DNA of 64,000 nucleotides from Apiosordaria backusii. Lineage: Eukaryota; Ascomycota; Sordariomycetes; Sordariales; Lasiosphaeriaceae. This document shows positions 53,883-64,000 of this stretch, piece after piece. The stretch's first letter is position 1, and every line of letters begins with the position of its first letter. The stretch covers positions 3,658,001 to 3,722,000 of the forward strand of contig JAUKTV010000002.1 in NCBI GenBank assembly GCA_030549205.1, written 5' to 3'. Below the pieces are notes generated by a model. The model worked only from the letters and a program-made list of their open reading frames with translations. It ran no database searches and was not told the DNA's origin. Made by a program: the position numbers and the translations under genes.

Positions 53883-56800
53883 GTTTGACCTCGCCCAGTG
53901 TTTTTGCCTTTGAAAAGTAATTGACGGAATAGGAGGAAAGAATGTTGCAATAGAAGAGAAGAGGGGTGTTTGAAGTTTGACTGGGAAAAAACAACAGAAG
54001 AGCCTGAGCTTGATCAAAAGCAACCACATGACACTTCCCCCATCCTGGACACACACACACACCCACGCACAACCTTCATTTATTTTGTTCCTTGCCCGTG
54101 CTGAATTTTTCTGCTCTTCTTTTCTCGCTTCTCTGGCACACCAAAACGGGGGGAAAAGGGTCCTTCACTCGTCATCTTTTCGTTTTTCTTTTCATTTTGA
54201 ACATGTCAGCAGCCAAGTACATACCTACACAAAACGCACATTTTCCAAAGTGTACACACAACAGCAGCAACAGCAACATACAAAATGTGCCATCAAAGGG
54301 TTGAAACTTTGGCGTCTTGTCTTTTCAGGCCACCATGGTTTTCTTTTTTCTTCTTTCTCTCTGCTGGATATTGGACAGGATGGAAAAATTGGATTGGATG
54401 GGAAAAGGAACAGAAAATGTGGGAGGAGGAAAGAAAAGGGAACAACAGGATAGAAAATATATGGGTTGGGGTGGAAAGTGGTTATTGTATCTAAGGGGGA
54501 AAAGAAGCTCATCGTTTGTCACCATCAAGCACTCCTTTTCTTTTCTTTTCTTTCTATCTTAACCTTGCCCATCATCTTTTCGTTTGCATATTTTCTCAAC
54601 TTTTTTTTGCCAAAAGAGAAGTTGGAAAACAAGGGAGTAAAATAAAATACCACTGTGTAGTTTTTGGAAGAGGTTGATTTGGCTTGCACAGTTTTCGACA
54701 TTGACTTTATTAAGAAATAAGCATTTTGCCGGTATAATATATAATGGCCATTTTTGGTTCCACCTTTTTGTTGGTTTCAGGACGCAAGGGAGTTAGCTCT
54801 ATAGACTTTGTTTGTTTGTTGTACAATGGGTTGGTTGGAAGGGCGAAAGGGGCAGGCAAAACGAAAGGGGTTGAATAAGGGGGGAGGTGGCGAATGACAG
54901 CCCTGTACGTAGAATTTTTTTTTTTAAAAAAAGCAGAAAAAAATACAATAAAAACTCATAAAAAACACAGCCTTTATCCTTGTTTTTGCCTCTGATTGAT
55001 ATGCATGACCGGCGACGATCAGAGTCGGCTGAGACTCATTTCCCTTCTGCGAGCGGTTATCGGTTAAAATCAAGCCTGGACAATAAAAAGGCACAAGAAA
55101 AAGAAAAAGGGGGTGTGTCGATGACACGCAGATGCACACTGCACTCCTTCTTTACTTTTTCCAGAACATGCAGTCAATCCCAAGTCTGGGGATAGATGGC
55201 ACGGGACCTGACAGTGACCACGTTTCTTGCCTTTTTTTATTTTGCTCAAAGTTGCGGGTGCCTACTTATAAGAGATGGGTTGGATCAATATAAATTGTTT
55301 GGCTCGTCAAAGCAAGTGCTTAGCCGATCTGCCCCAGTATGTCCAAAAAGAAGACAGGCGAAGACGTTTCATCCGTCGATCAGTTGAGGATCCTTCTGGG
55401 GACTCGGTATGTACACTATGTGTTTCGTCTGAACTTTTAATGCTGTTCGTTTCATATTTATCGGGATTTATCGCAACTGGGCCATCGTGTTGGTCATTTC
55501 TCTCCTGGGTCATGTCTGTGATGTCTAGATTGTGTGGGCTGAACTACCTACGGCAGCTCCATCACGGCCGAATAGCTAGCTGTCTGTGCTGAATAGGCCC
55601 GGCCGTTTCGTGGTGGAGGCGCGCTGTGGGAGAAGTGCACGGTGCCCAGGGCAGCTTGATTTGATTTTCCCCGCATTTCTCGCAGCAACATGTATACGCT
55701 TTGATGCTGCACAGAATGTCGGGCATGGGCTGTCAAGTGGGCAATTTGTACCCGTCGAGAGAAGAACGGGAGTTTTGAGCGGAACACCCTCCATCTCCTG
55801 TCATCGCGTTTCTCGACGTTGAAAGTTCCGTCCTGGAGACACGAAATGTTCGCTTCTCCAGGCCCTGCCAAGAAGGTCGCCCCGCCCCAGCAAATTCAAG
55901 TGGGGGGACACGGGGAACAGGGGCATCTCCTGTTTGCACTGCTGTCTGCCGATTGCGACCCGGCAAGGGAGCCCCACCGACCATCACCGAACTTTGATGC
56001 GCCGCAGACGAGCAGCAACAGTCTGGTTTACTGTACACTAGGAAGAGGGAATGTCAAAGAATACCTAGTGTACATACAGCCTGAGATGCTGCTGCGCCGT
56101 AGATAGAAGAATACACAACCTAATGCAGCAACCTGGAATCATGCCATATCGAAAATGGAGCAAGAGGAGTAGAGGTCCAGTACATCGTACCTGGCAACCT
56201 GGAAGAACGTGTGTTTTAGGGGCCATCTTGGCGGAAGTCATCTCGGGAACACTCCCTTCTGGGCCCGCTAAACCCCTCCTGGGGAATCTTGGGTGCGTCA
56301 ATCATGGACCCCTGGTTTGGATGCCAGACTCTTGCGACTGTGCGCCAATGGCCAAAATCACCCATGATCCCCCTCCCCATGAATTCCCAAGCTCTTTTCT
56401 CAACCTCGAGAAATATCGGCCATCTTCGACGCCAACCGGCCCATCCAGCAATCCAGCAATCCCTAGCTGCATAGCGAGATCGTAGAAGCCAACAAACAGG
56501 TGGGCTGCTGTGCCCGAGACCTGCTTCCTGCTGCGCCAAACGACCGCGTGGCTCTCTTATTAATATTATTACATACCGTTGTCGTTGTGAGACCAATATC
56601 CCACCTTATGGATGAATGGATTGTTTGACCTCGACCGCCAGGTGCGTTTCCCTTCGTTTTGTTCCATTCTGTCAGCTGCTCCCTCTCGGCTTCTCGCATC
56701 GACGGCTACCTACTTACCTGCCAGGAGAGCTGAACACAGGTGCCTCCGGTAGGCGGTTGGGCTGTCCGGCGGTGTGGAAGGGCGTGTGATGGGTTTATTG

Positions 56801-57482
56801 CAACGTACGTCGAAAAAGAAGATCGACGTCGCAGCGCTGACCTGCGCCGTACATGCTGTGTCTGCATCCTCCTGCCTTGGTCCTCTCTTTCTGTTGCTCG
56901 CGATAGAGGCACCAGTCAGACAGTGTGCCACTTACACGCAGCGAAGCCTGTTAATCTGGAGCGTTCCCTTTGTTTCCTGTCCACTTCTCGTTTCCTATTC
57001 CTATTCTCTTCCTTCTTCTCGTCACGGCTTCCAGCGTCGTTTTTGTTTCAGCTACGCCTCCCGCAGTTGCGCCGAACAGATCCCAACGAATCCCAGCTAA
57101 CAAGAGCGGATGGCCAGTCAGCCGTCTTACCCCGTCTAAATCAGGTCCCGCGAGATCGAACTGTTCCTACTGTACAGCCGCGTCAACTTGGCCCGTTCCA
57201 ACCACCGCCGCCGTCCAATCCTAGACACGGCTCGCTCAGTCCTGCCCCCGGCCGGCCGACCACACTCCATCAGTATTATTCTTGTGTGACTGAAAGGGTA
57301 GAAAGCAGCAGGCAACTCGGATGCGCGGCGCTGATCTTGTACTGCCACGCGCCGTTTTGTCTCTGCTGCTGCGCGAATTGTTACTATAGCATCCTCCTGC
57401 ATCAACGGAGAAGCCGCAGCAGCAACCGCAGCGGGCCTGCAGTTTGGAAGCTGCACCCGGTTCCGCCATTGTCGTCGCCGCC
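53883..57482. other. Longest intergenic gap, 3.6 kb: wall protein 3' flank and long upstream region of the next gene
   Basis: No gene is supported. The left 1.2 kb holds many T- and A-runs and a TTTTCTTTTC tract near 54537-54553. The right part carries the promoter and probably a long CT-rich leader of the gene starting at 57483. Overlapping frames around 56740-57498 (up to 252 codons) enter that leader and have random composition. Confidence 0.5.
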
Positions 57483-60400
57483 ATGTATTCCTCTATAGAC
57501 TCAGCCGCTCCCCGGCCCTCCTCAGGCATGGCTTCCCCTCAACCGATTCCTTCTTCGCGATCGAGGGCCCAGAGCATATCCAGCGACCGGCCGTCGACCG
57601 TCGCACACAGTTTGATGTCGCCTCCATTAACAGTGTCACCTGAACCGGCCTTCATCGCCGCGTCTGCTGCCTCGCAAATTGTCACCAACGACCACGACAG
57701 CCATGCTGAAGCCTGGTACGATCAGCATGGCATTGAGCCATCGGGTGAGACAGCTGCCGTGTCGCCCGCAGCCTTGCAGCTCGTCAACGGCTTTCTAGAC
57801 CAGCTGCTCTTCAACTTTCTCTGCGTATCGCGCTCCACCGCCCTCTCTGCTCTGCGCCCAGCCGTGTCCGAGGTGCTGAAGCCAAAGCTCGCCAAAGATG
57901 CCATAAACCAGGCCGATGAGGAACTGCGAGAGTACCTTGGAGGAGACGACGAGAATCCGGCCGAAACACAGGGCCAAGACCCCATCTCCCCGGGCGATTG
58001 GGACGTCGAACTGGCGTGGAAGCGGACTCGCCTTCGCTGCATGGTGTATTCTTCGCTCGGAGACATGGAGGAGGAAGATGAGGATTTCTACATGGAGCAG
58101 GGGCATCTCGAGACCGGAGCCGACGACCGACTGTCCGAGGCCGTCTCTCCTGCCGTTGCCATCTTCTTGACGTCGATACTGGAGTTTATGGGAGAACAGG
58201 CCCTGATTGTGGCCGGACAGGCTGCTTATCACCGCATGCGCGTAAAATACGACAAGGAGCTGAAGGAGGGTGTGCGGAGCCCGACGGGAGTTGCCGACAA
58301 AATCGTGGTGGAGGAGCTCGACATGGAGCGGGTCGCCTTGGACCGCACCCTGGGCCGACTGTGGAGATCATGGAAGAAGAAGATTCGGTCACCGGCCGCT
58401 GGCACCATGGAGCGTCTGGCTAGATCGTTTTCGGGTGATTCGATGCGTGGGTCAGGCCACCTGCGGTCTCCCAACAGCACCGCCGAACTGATGGTTCCAG
58501 CCACAGTCCTGGAGCCAGAAGCCGGTGCTGAAGGCGAGGGCGACAATGTTGAGCAGAAGTCAGCCGGACCGGTGGAAGAGGCAATGGAGGACGAATATCT
58601 GATTGCGGCGGCGATTCCGCTGCCCATTGGGCCAAACGATGTGGAAGAAATCGAGGTGCCCGGATTGGCGCCCACCTACGAACAAGACGAGGATGAAAAA
58701 GCCGGGGTTGAACAAAGCAGCCCGCCCGCCCGGCCAAAAAGCATGATTATACTTCCGCTAACCACCGGGCTGCTCACCCCCACGCCTTCCCGACCGCAGA
58801 CCCCAATCATTGCCAATCGCAAACGCTCGAATTCGCTGCCAACTCCGGTCACGACTCCTTATCTCTCCCCGGTCGAACCCTCTGCGGCGTCTTCAGACGA
58901 AAGCCAGCCGACCGAGACCTCGGACAGCGGTGCTGAAGAGCACGGCCAGCCAACAGAAAAACCCACTGCCCAGGTCGCCCCCCCAGTTGATACCCAACTC
59001 GAGACTGTAGAAGAGGACCGCATTGACGAAGAGGAGGAGGAGGTCTCAATCGAAGAGCCCCGTATTATCAGGTCCTCTAGGGTCTCCATTCTGGGAGGAC
59101 GAAACCCATCACCAACACTTTCTGAAAATGGGAGGCCGACCATGATTAACACAAACTTGCCGGTGAGATCACCGAGCATTCACTCGGCAAGATTGATCGA
59201 GGTCACCAGCCCTCGCAGCCCGGTGGTGACGTCGGCACGCAACTCCCTAGTTGCCACAGACTCGTCTCGCGGACCCAGCCCCTCCCGTCTGAGCGGTGCT
59301 GGTACTCCCCCAATTCCGGATGAGCGGACGCGCCGTTCTCCCGACAGTGTCTCTCGTTCCCGATTGTCAGTCAGCTATGCTCACCGGTCGGGGTTGGCAG
59401 TGAACGAGGTGGCTTCTGAAGGCGAACACGACTATGCGGTTTCTCCTGTTACCCCCATCAGCCCCGGCAGCGGTAACAGCCTTCCAGTAATTCCAGAAGC
59501 CGCGCCGAGAGAGCATCGCGAAACTACGTCAGTGGAAGAGCAAGACTCGAAATCTGCCGCACCCACTACTGTTGAGCGTGCCACAACCCCATCCTCTCAG
59601 AAGGCGCTCACCAAGTCCACCATGCTGCCGTCTACCTCGTCTTCTCCCTCAAGACCATCGACGGCGGCGAGCTCGACATTCTTCATTGAATCGATGCCTG
59701 TGTTGGCGGAAGGAAAACAGGTCAAGGATAATAAGCAGTGGGCCAAGTCTCAGAGCTCTCGGCCGTCAACGGCAGCTTCACCTCCACCTGCTGTTCCTGA
59801 GCGAAGTGCGGGAAGACAAGCTGTTGCAAATACGTCAGCCCAACGCCAACCGGCCACCATCGGCCAGGTATCTGTGGAGCGGCCTCACAACGACAGTCCC
59901 TATGAAGCGTCTGGGGCGTCTTCCAAACCGCAACGGGGGTCAGGCTCCCCCGGGTCCACCAAGATCAAGCCCGTACGAACGTCAGAAGAAGGAATGCAAG
60001 CTCGAATTGATGTTGTGCGGAACTTTGAAGAACTCATCCAGAGTGACCAGACCATTCAGTACACGCTGACTCCTGAAAACATGCGAGACAACACTGTAAG
60101 TCCATGGCCCTGGCCTACACGGCATCATCAGGCATTATCCGATGTGAGCTAACATGAATGTCTACCAGTCACAGTCCCAGTCATCGGCACGACAGAAGGG
60201 TTCAGGAAGTCCCGTCATCTCGGTGAAAACCCGGAAGAGCGAGGACTTGCGCCAAAACACCACGCCCCGGTCTCGCTCGTCGTCGTCGGCCCGGCCTGGC
60301 GAGATGGGCGCCTCTGGGTCCAACAAGCCTCGTTCGGTAGGACACGTCCAACAGTCGAGCGACACCCACCACAGTCTGAGGAGCTATCCCACCAGCACGA

Positions 60401-61752
60401 GCAAGCATGGAGGCGTGGTGCCGCGGTCGACTCCACCAGTCCCGTCCAAGCCACGTGGAAACACACCCCAAGCCCGGGATGCGAGATTGCCTCGCGAGTC
60501 CATGGCTGAATTTGCGGAGTTTATTCGCTCCACCGGACCCCCCGGCGGCGGCGCGGCTCCTGTCAATGCGCTCGCTGGGGCCGGTGGCTCGCGAAAGCCG
60601 GGAATGGTGTCAATGGCTAGCGTGGCGTCCAGTAAGGGATCCATGACGAGCAATCCCAACAGACCTAGGCTTCAGGCACGTGATGCCGCTGTGGACTACA
60701 AGGATGACAACTCTGACCTGATCGATTTCATCCGTCGTGGTCCCCCGAGCCTCGACCCGCGGATCCCGAAGGCTGTTGCTCCCTTCCGAACCACCATGGA
60801 CTCGGATCAGATGTCGGGTGCTGTTGGCGGTCGAGCTGTCGACGCCCACCTTAACGAAACCGAGATGAGGGGCAGCGACTCGACGAACTCGGTCCCTCCC
60901 TCGATCCAGTCTTCCATCAACTCGCAGAGCGCGCTGCTTGCCGGAAGGAGCAAGCCTCAGCCTACCTCACACCCAGCGCCTGTGCCCAACGAGATGGACT
61001 TCGACATGCCCATGCCCAAGCGCAAAACTCGCCGCGTTCGTGACCCGTACGCCATTGATCTCAGCGACGAGGACGAGATGATGCTCGAGGAGGAGCTAAC
61101 GCCCAGGGGCCCCAAGCGGCCGGCAGCTAAGGAGGAGAGTCTGATTGACTTCTTGAACAACTACGCACCCCCGCCCGAGCCAACCGTTTTGCCCTTTATC
61201 ACCCAAGAGGCCCAAGCAGCGGCAGCGGCGCGGAACAAGCCAAGGAAAAAATCGAGCTCGGCAAACTTGATGGCAAGGTTGACGAGACGAGATAGCGGAC
61301 AAAGCGGCTCACCGGGTTCTGGTTTTATGGGGGGGCCCAAGGTTTCTCAGCCTCCCGCGGCCGAATCTAGAAGTTTGAACAGCCGGGCAAGTGCCGGCAT
61401 GGCCTCGACTATGGGTGGGGGAAGGAGCTATACTCCCATCCAAGTGACGCCGAGCATGGGATCGAAAGCGGCAGCCATGATGGGCGGTGGTCCAACCCCC
61501 ACCATGGCCAACCGGCCCCCTGTGGGAGGCGGCGGACGTGTTCCGATGAAGAAGTTTGAGCCGCGCGACGCTGTATCGGTACCCTCTCATGGCACCTCGG
61601 ACCTGGCCGACTTTTTGAAGCACTCGGGCCCTCCTCCGGGTCTCTCGATGGCAGCCCCGTTCCCGGAGCCCATGTCCCCTGAGCACCATCGGCGGGAATC
61701 CAGCAGCATATCCAAGGTTTTCGGGAGGAGGAAAAAGGCGAGCGTCTCTTGA
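57483..61752 (+). CDS. Large disordered fungal protein with a helical N-terminal core and four RDA/DF..GPP motifs
   Basis: Two exons (57483-60095 and 60169-61752) are joined across a 73-nt GTAAGT...CCAG intron, 4197 nt, 1398 aa. The ATG at 57483 has a good context (GCCGCCATG). The frame is open upstream but without an ATG. Residues about 95-150 (ALQLVNGFLDQLLFNFLCVS, STALSALRPAVSEVLKPKLA, AINQADEELREYLG) form a helix-rich region resembling a histone fold. Another helical part follows (AVSPAVAIFLTSILEFMGEQ). The rest is Ser/Pro/Glu-rich and disordered, with SP/TP sites. The second exon carries four spaced copies of a short motif ending in GPP or APP. I recall related proteins under automatic names such as Flo11 without evidence of flocculin function. 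No function is assigned. Confidence 0.75.
60480..61640 (+). other. Four-fold short motif inside the 1398-aa protein
   Basis: Copies: RDARLPRESMAEFAEFIRST then GPP (about 60478-60543); RDAAVDYKDDNSDLIDFIRR then GPP (about 60681-60746); EESLIDFLNNYAPP (about 61134-61176); RDAVSVPSHGTSDLADFLKH then SGPPPG (about 61566-61641). The shared pattern is RDA, 8-10 residues, [SED]-[LM or F]-[AI]-[DE]-F-[IL]-x3-GPP. The third copy lacks RDA. Confidence 0.75.
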
Positions 61753-63634
61753 TTTTCTTTTCTTTTATCATCTTGGGATATTCTTGTACACACTTTTTTT
61801 TTTTTTGGCTTCATTTTGGACACATTTTGGGACGTTTTTTTTGTACACACATTCACAGACATTTAGCGGAAACAGTTGCACCATTTTGATAAGTTAGTTT
61901 GATTTGGATGGATAAAAAATGTATGAACCAAACTTGCAGGGCCTGGTTTGAAAGGCATGGGGGATGGGACAATACAATCGTGAGCCTAATTATTTGGTTC
62001 CAATGCTTCAAATTCGTTTAATTGTCAGAGTGATGCAAAAGCAAGAGTAGATAATCGGACAGAGCGTTAGACATAACCCCGAAGGGTTAGCTGAGAGGAT
62101 GTCGACATTAACATACTGCGGTTGCGAGCAAATCTTGACCTGGCACGGGCGGTCCACCAAGTTCCACCTCACCATCCCTCGATCTGCTCAGACTTGGGTG
62201 GGTTACACTACAGGAGCTTTATTCACTTACATGTCACCAATGAGCCAAAAACAGGCCCGAATTGATCGATCGGGTTATACGTCCTGTCAGACGGGGACGG
62301 AGGACGGGGACAAGTTACACATGCGGCAGGCACTATCAGCACCAACTCAGCTTCTTGTTTCGTTGCGTGGTAGAATGGTAAGTTACACAGCATGAAGCAT
62401 GAGAGCAAGTGTGAGCATCCGTCTCACTCTCACCAACGGAACTCAATAGCCAACCAACCAGCTGCCCAACCACCCTTCCTCGGTCATCTGGAGAAGGGAA
62501 CTTCGGGCCGTACTGGATGAATGCCGGCGAGCAGAGAAAAGCGGAGGTGCCAGGTGACATGACAGACATGACAACCAATATGGCTATCATCATCTATTAG
62601 GGATCTTCTGCCCAGCAATGAGGCGAAAATCACACCGTCCCCTCACCGGTCTTCTCACCTACCATTGACCCCTCACTCCTTCCCCTCCCGCTCCCCCTCC
62701 GCCTTCTTTACGCCCTCGGCAGAAGCAAAGAAAGGGAACGTGGTTGGGACGGGCTAGATGTGAAACAATCTAGAAGATTGCACCCGAAGGTAGGCTTTGC
62801 TAATTTATCGGAATCTTGCTGGCCATGCAGCAAAGCTGGCAAGCCACAAGCCACAATCCACGTGGAGATAGGACTTTTGATGAAATACGCAGTGATATTG
62901 GACGGGTGGACGGAGAACCGCATGATGTAAGGCTGGTAAGCGCCGGTGATCTATATGTGTCGGCTGACAAGTGCTGTTGATAATGCCATCCGAAGATTCC
63001 GAGCAATATGATATGAATGCTGATCTTATCTTTTCTCTTCTGCCTCTCGACCATAAGCCCGAATACAACCTCGCTGGTTCAAGGATAACAGCAAGGCTCA
63101 GGACCCAATGTACCGAAGGTGCAGGAAGATAAGTCTACTTCGCAGGTACGACAGCGCACCGTGCAAGTGGCACCGTGTCTCGTCTGCAGGGCCTTGCAGC
63201 GTCTTAAGTGCATGCATGAGAGAAAATGCCCGTTTCTGATTATTGAGTCGTTTCTCCAATAAGTTTCGAAACGGGATGCCCAACTCGCATTGCATCAGTC
63301 TCACGCGGTGCTTCCTTCCTACCCCTCACCATCCTGCCTGGGCTTGCTGCTACCCCGCAGTGTTGGAGCATCGACAACAGTTGCAAACAAAGGTCCCATG
63401 AACAAACCAAATAATATCCGACCGCAGATCAACCCGCTTTTGGTCCCCGCGCAATAAGCCGGAGCGGCAGCAACGGCAGTCGTTTTCGTCCCTTCTTGGC
63501 ACCGACAACCGCACCAACTCCGGATACACTGCTCCGAGCTGGCCCAGTCCTTGGCCTGTCCGTCGCTGCCGTGATCAGCCCGGTCCAGACCCACATCCCG
63601 GACCGCATTGCCTCTAACTCCAATAGGGGGGATC
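61753..63634. other. Intergenic: 3' flank of the 1398-aa protein gene and promoter of ATG5
   Basis: About 1.9 kb without a gene. A T-run lies at 61794-61806. The last 150 bp before 63635 is C-rich leader sequence. Confidence 0.5.
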
Positions 63635-64000
63635 ATGGACCCCGTCTCCCCATCCTCTCTCGGCCACCATCCTGGCCGCCGTGCCAACACTCCAAATCAT
63701 GACGACGTCGACATCCCACCACCGCCTCTCCCGCAGACCCTCTGGTCCCTCCAAGTACCCCTTTACATAACCCACATCTCCCAACCCACCGCCAACGCCT
63801 TTGTGGTCTCGGTCCCCCGCTTCAGCTACCTCGCCCTATTGCTCCCCCGACTATCTGCCTACTTCCACCCCCTCCCATGTTCCTCATTCCACTACGAGGA
63901 TGTCCAGCTTCGAAACCTAGCCGTGGGTCTCCTGGTCGACTTGTATCTCCCTCCCGACTCTGCCTCGTCATTACCATGGAGGCTCACAGTCGGCGACGGC
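63635..64000 (+). CDS. ATG5: Autophagy protein ATG5, 5' part (runs off the window)
   Basis: The frame opens with ATG at 63635 (MDPVSPSSLGHHPGRRANTP) and stays open to the last base, giving the first 122 residues. From about residue 36 the sequence reads LWSLQVPLYITHIS, then VSVPRFSYLALLLPRLSAYF, then CSSFHYEDVQLRNLAVGLLV, then DLYLPP and PWRLTVGDG. This is the ubiquitin-like UFD-1 domain and start of the Atg5 core, in the order of fungal Atg5. Atg5 is conjugated to Atg12 and, with Atg16, acts as the E3-like complex that lipidates Atg8 on the growing autophagosome. The conjugated lysine lies beyond the window. The disordered N-terminal extension of some 30 residues is longer than in yeast. Confidence 0.93.
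   Translation, partial: MDPVSPSSLGHHPGRRANTPNHDDVDIPPPPLPQTLWSLQVPLYITHISQPTANAFVVSVPRFSYLALLLPRLSAYFHPLPCSSFHYEDVQLRNLAVGLLVDLYLPPDSASSLPWRLTVGDG

Noticed and set aside
56740..57498. 252-codon frame ahead of the 1398-aa protein gene
   Set aside because: Cys/Arg/Ser-rich random composition. It overlaps the leader and start codon of the next gene in another frame.

Overview
This 64 kb window comes from a filamentous ascomycete nuclear genome, most likely a Sordariomycete (Sordariales-like). The support is short introns (about 50-300 nt) with GTRAGT-type donors, CTRAY-like branch points and YAG acceptors, and a gene set typical of that group: a Sln1-type hybrid histidine kinase, NCE102, EFM6, an Axl2-type protein, PNGase A, Asp f 7-like DPBB and ORMDL. 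The species was not determined. All exon boundaries were deduced by eye from splice consensus, reading phase and family sequence, without transcript data.

Layout: 1-1314 is the 3' part of CCZ1 (+). A near-complete autonomous Helitron follows at 2332-7695 (+). It encodes one Rep/Helicase protein whose HUH, two-tyrosine and Pif1 helicase motifs are all readable, but the frame is broken by one TAG and two one-base shifts at CCC runs. Then come a secreted double-psi beta-barrel protein (8552-9419, -), EFM6 methyltransferase (10769-11680, -), an Axl2-like bud-site protein (12606-15662, +), a seven-exon PP2C phosphatase (17090-19329, +), eIF2 beta (21216-22639, -), a small Mim2-like mitochondrial import protein (23341-23752, +), NCE102 (24322-24828, -), a membrane-anchored PNGase A-type protein in four exons (26139-28583, -), a conserved unknown (29412-29807, -), a DUF1279/FAM210-type mitochondrial protein (32167-33119, -), an AIM24-family protein (34393-35852, +), a Sln1-type group VI hybrid histidine kinase (37093-40697, -), an F-box-like protein (42200-44761, -), an Air1/2-like zinc-knuckle protein (46103-48250, -), an Orm1/2 sphingolipid regulator (49580-50383, +), a repeat-rich GPI-anchored wall protein (51141-53882, +), a large disordered protein with four repeated short motifs (57483-61752, +), and the start of ATG5 (63635 to the window end, +).

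This is ordinary euchromatic gene space: housekeeping genes on both strands, with no secondary-metabolite, nitrogen or effector cluster. Some genes share themes without forming an operon-like unit. CCZ1 and ATG5 act in vacuolar traffic and autophagy. Sln1 and PP2C act in stress signalling. NCE102 and ORM act in membrane and sphingolipid homeostasis. The DPBB, Axl2 and GPI proteins act at the wall.

The only mobile element recognised is the Helitron. The most unusual items are the Helitron, with its GC-AG intron and an inverted-repeat structure downstream, the four-fold RDA...DF..GPP motif of the 1398-aa protein, and the in-frame 45/48/15-bp minisatellites of the wall protein. No tRNA, rRNA, CRISPR or virus-derived sequence was found.
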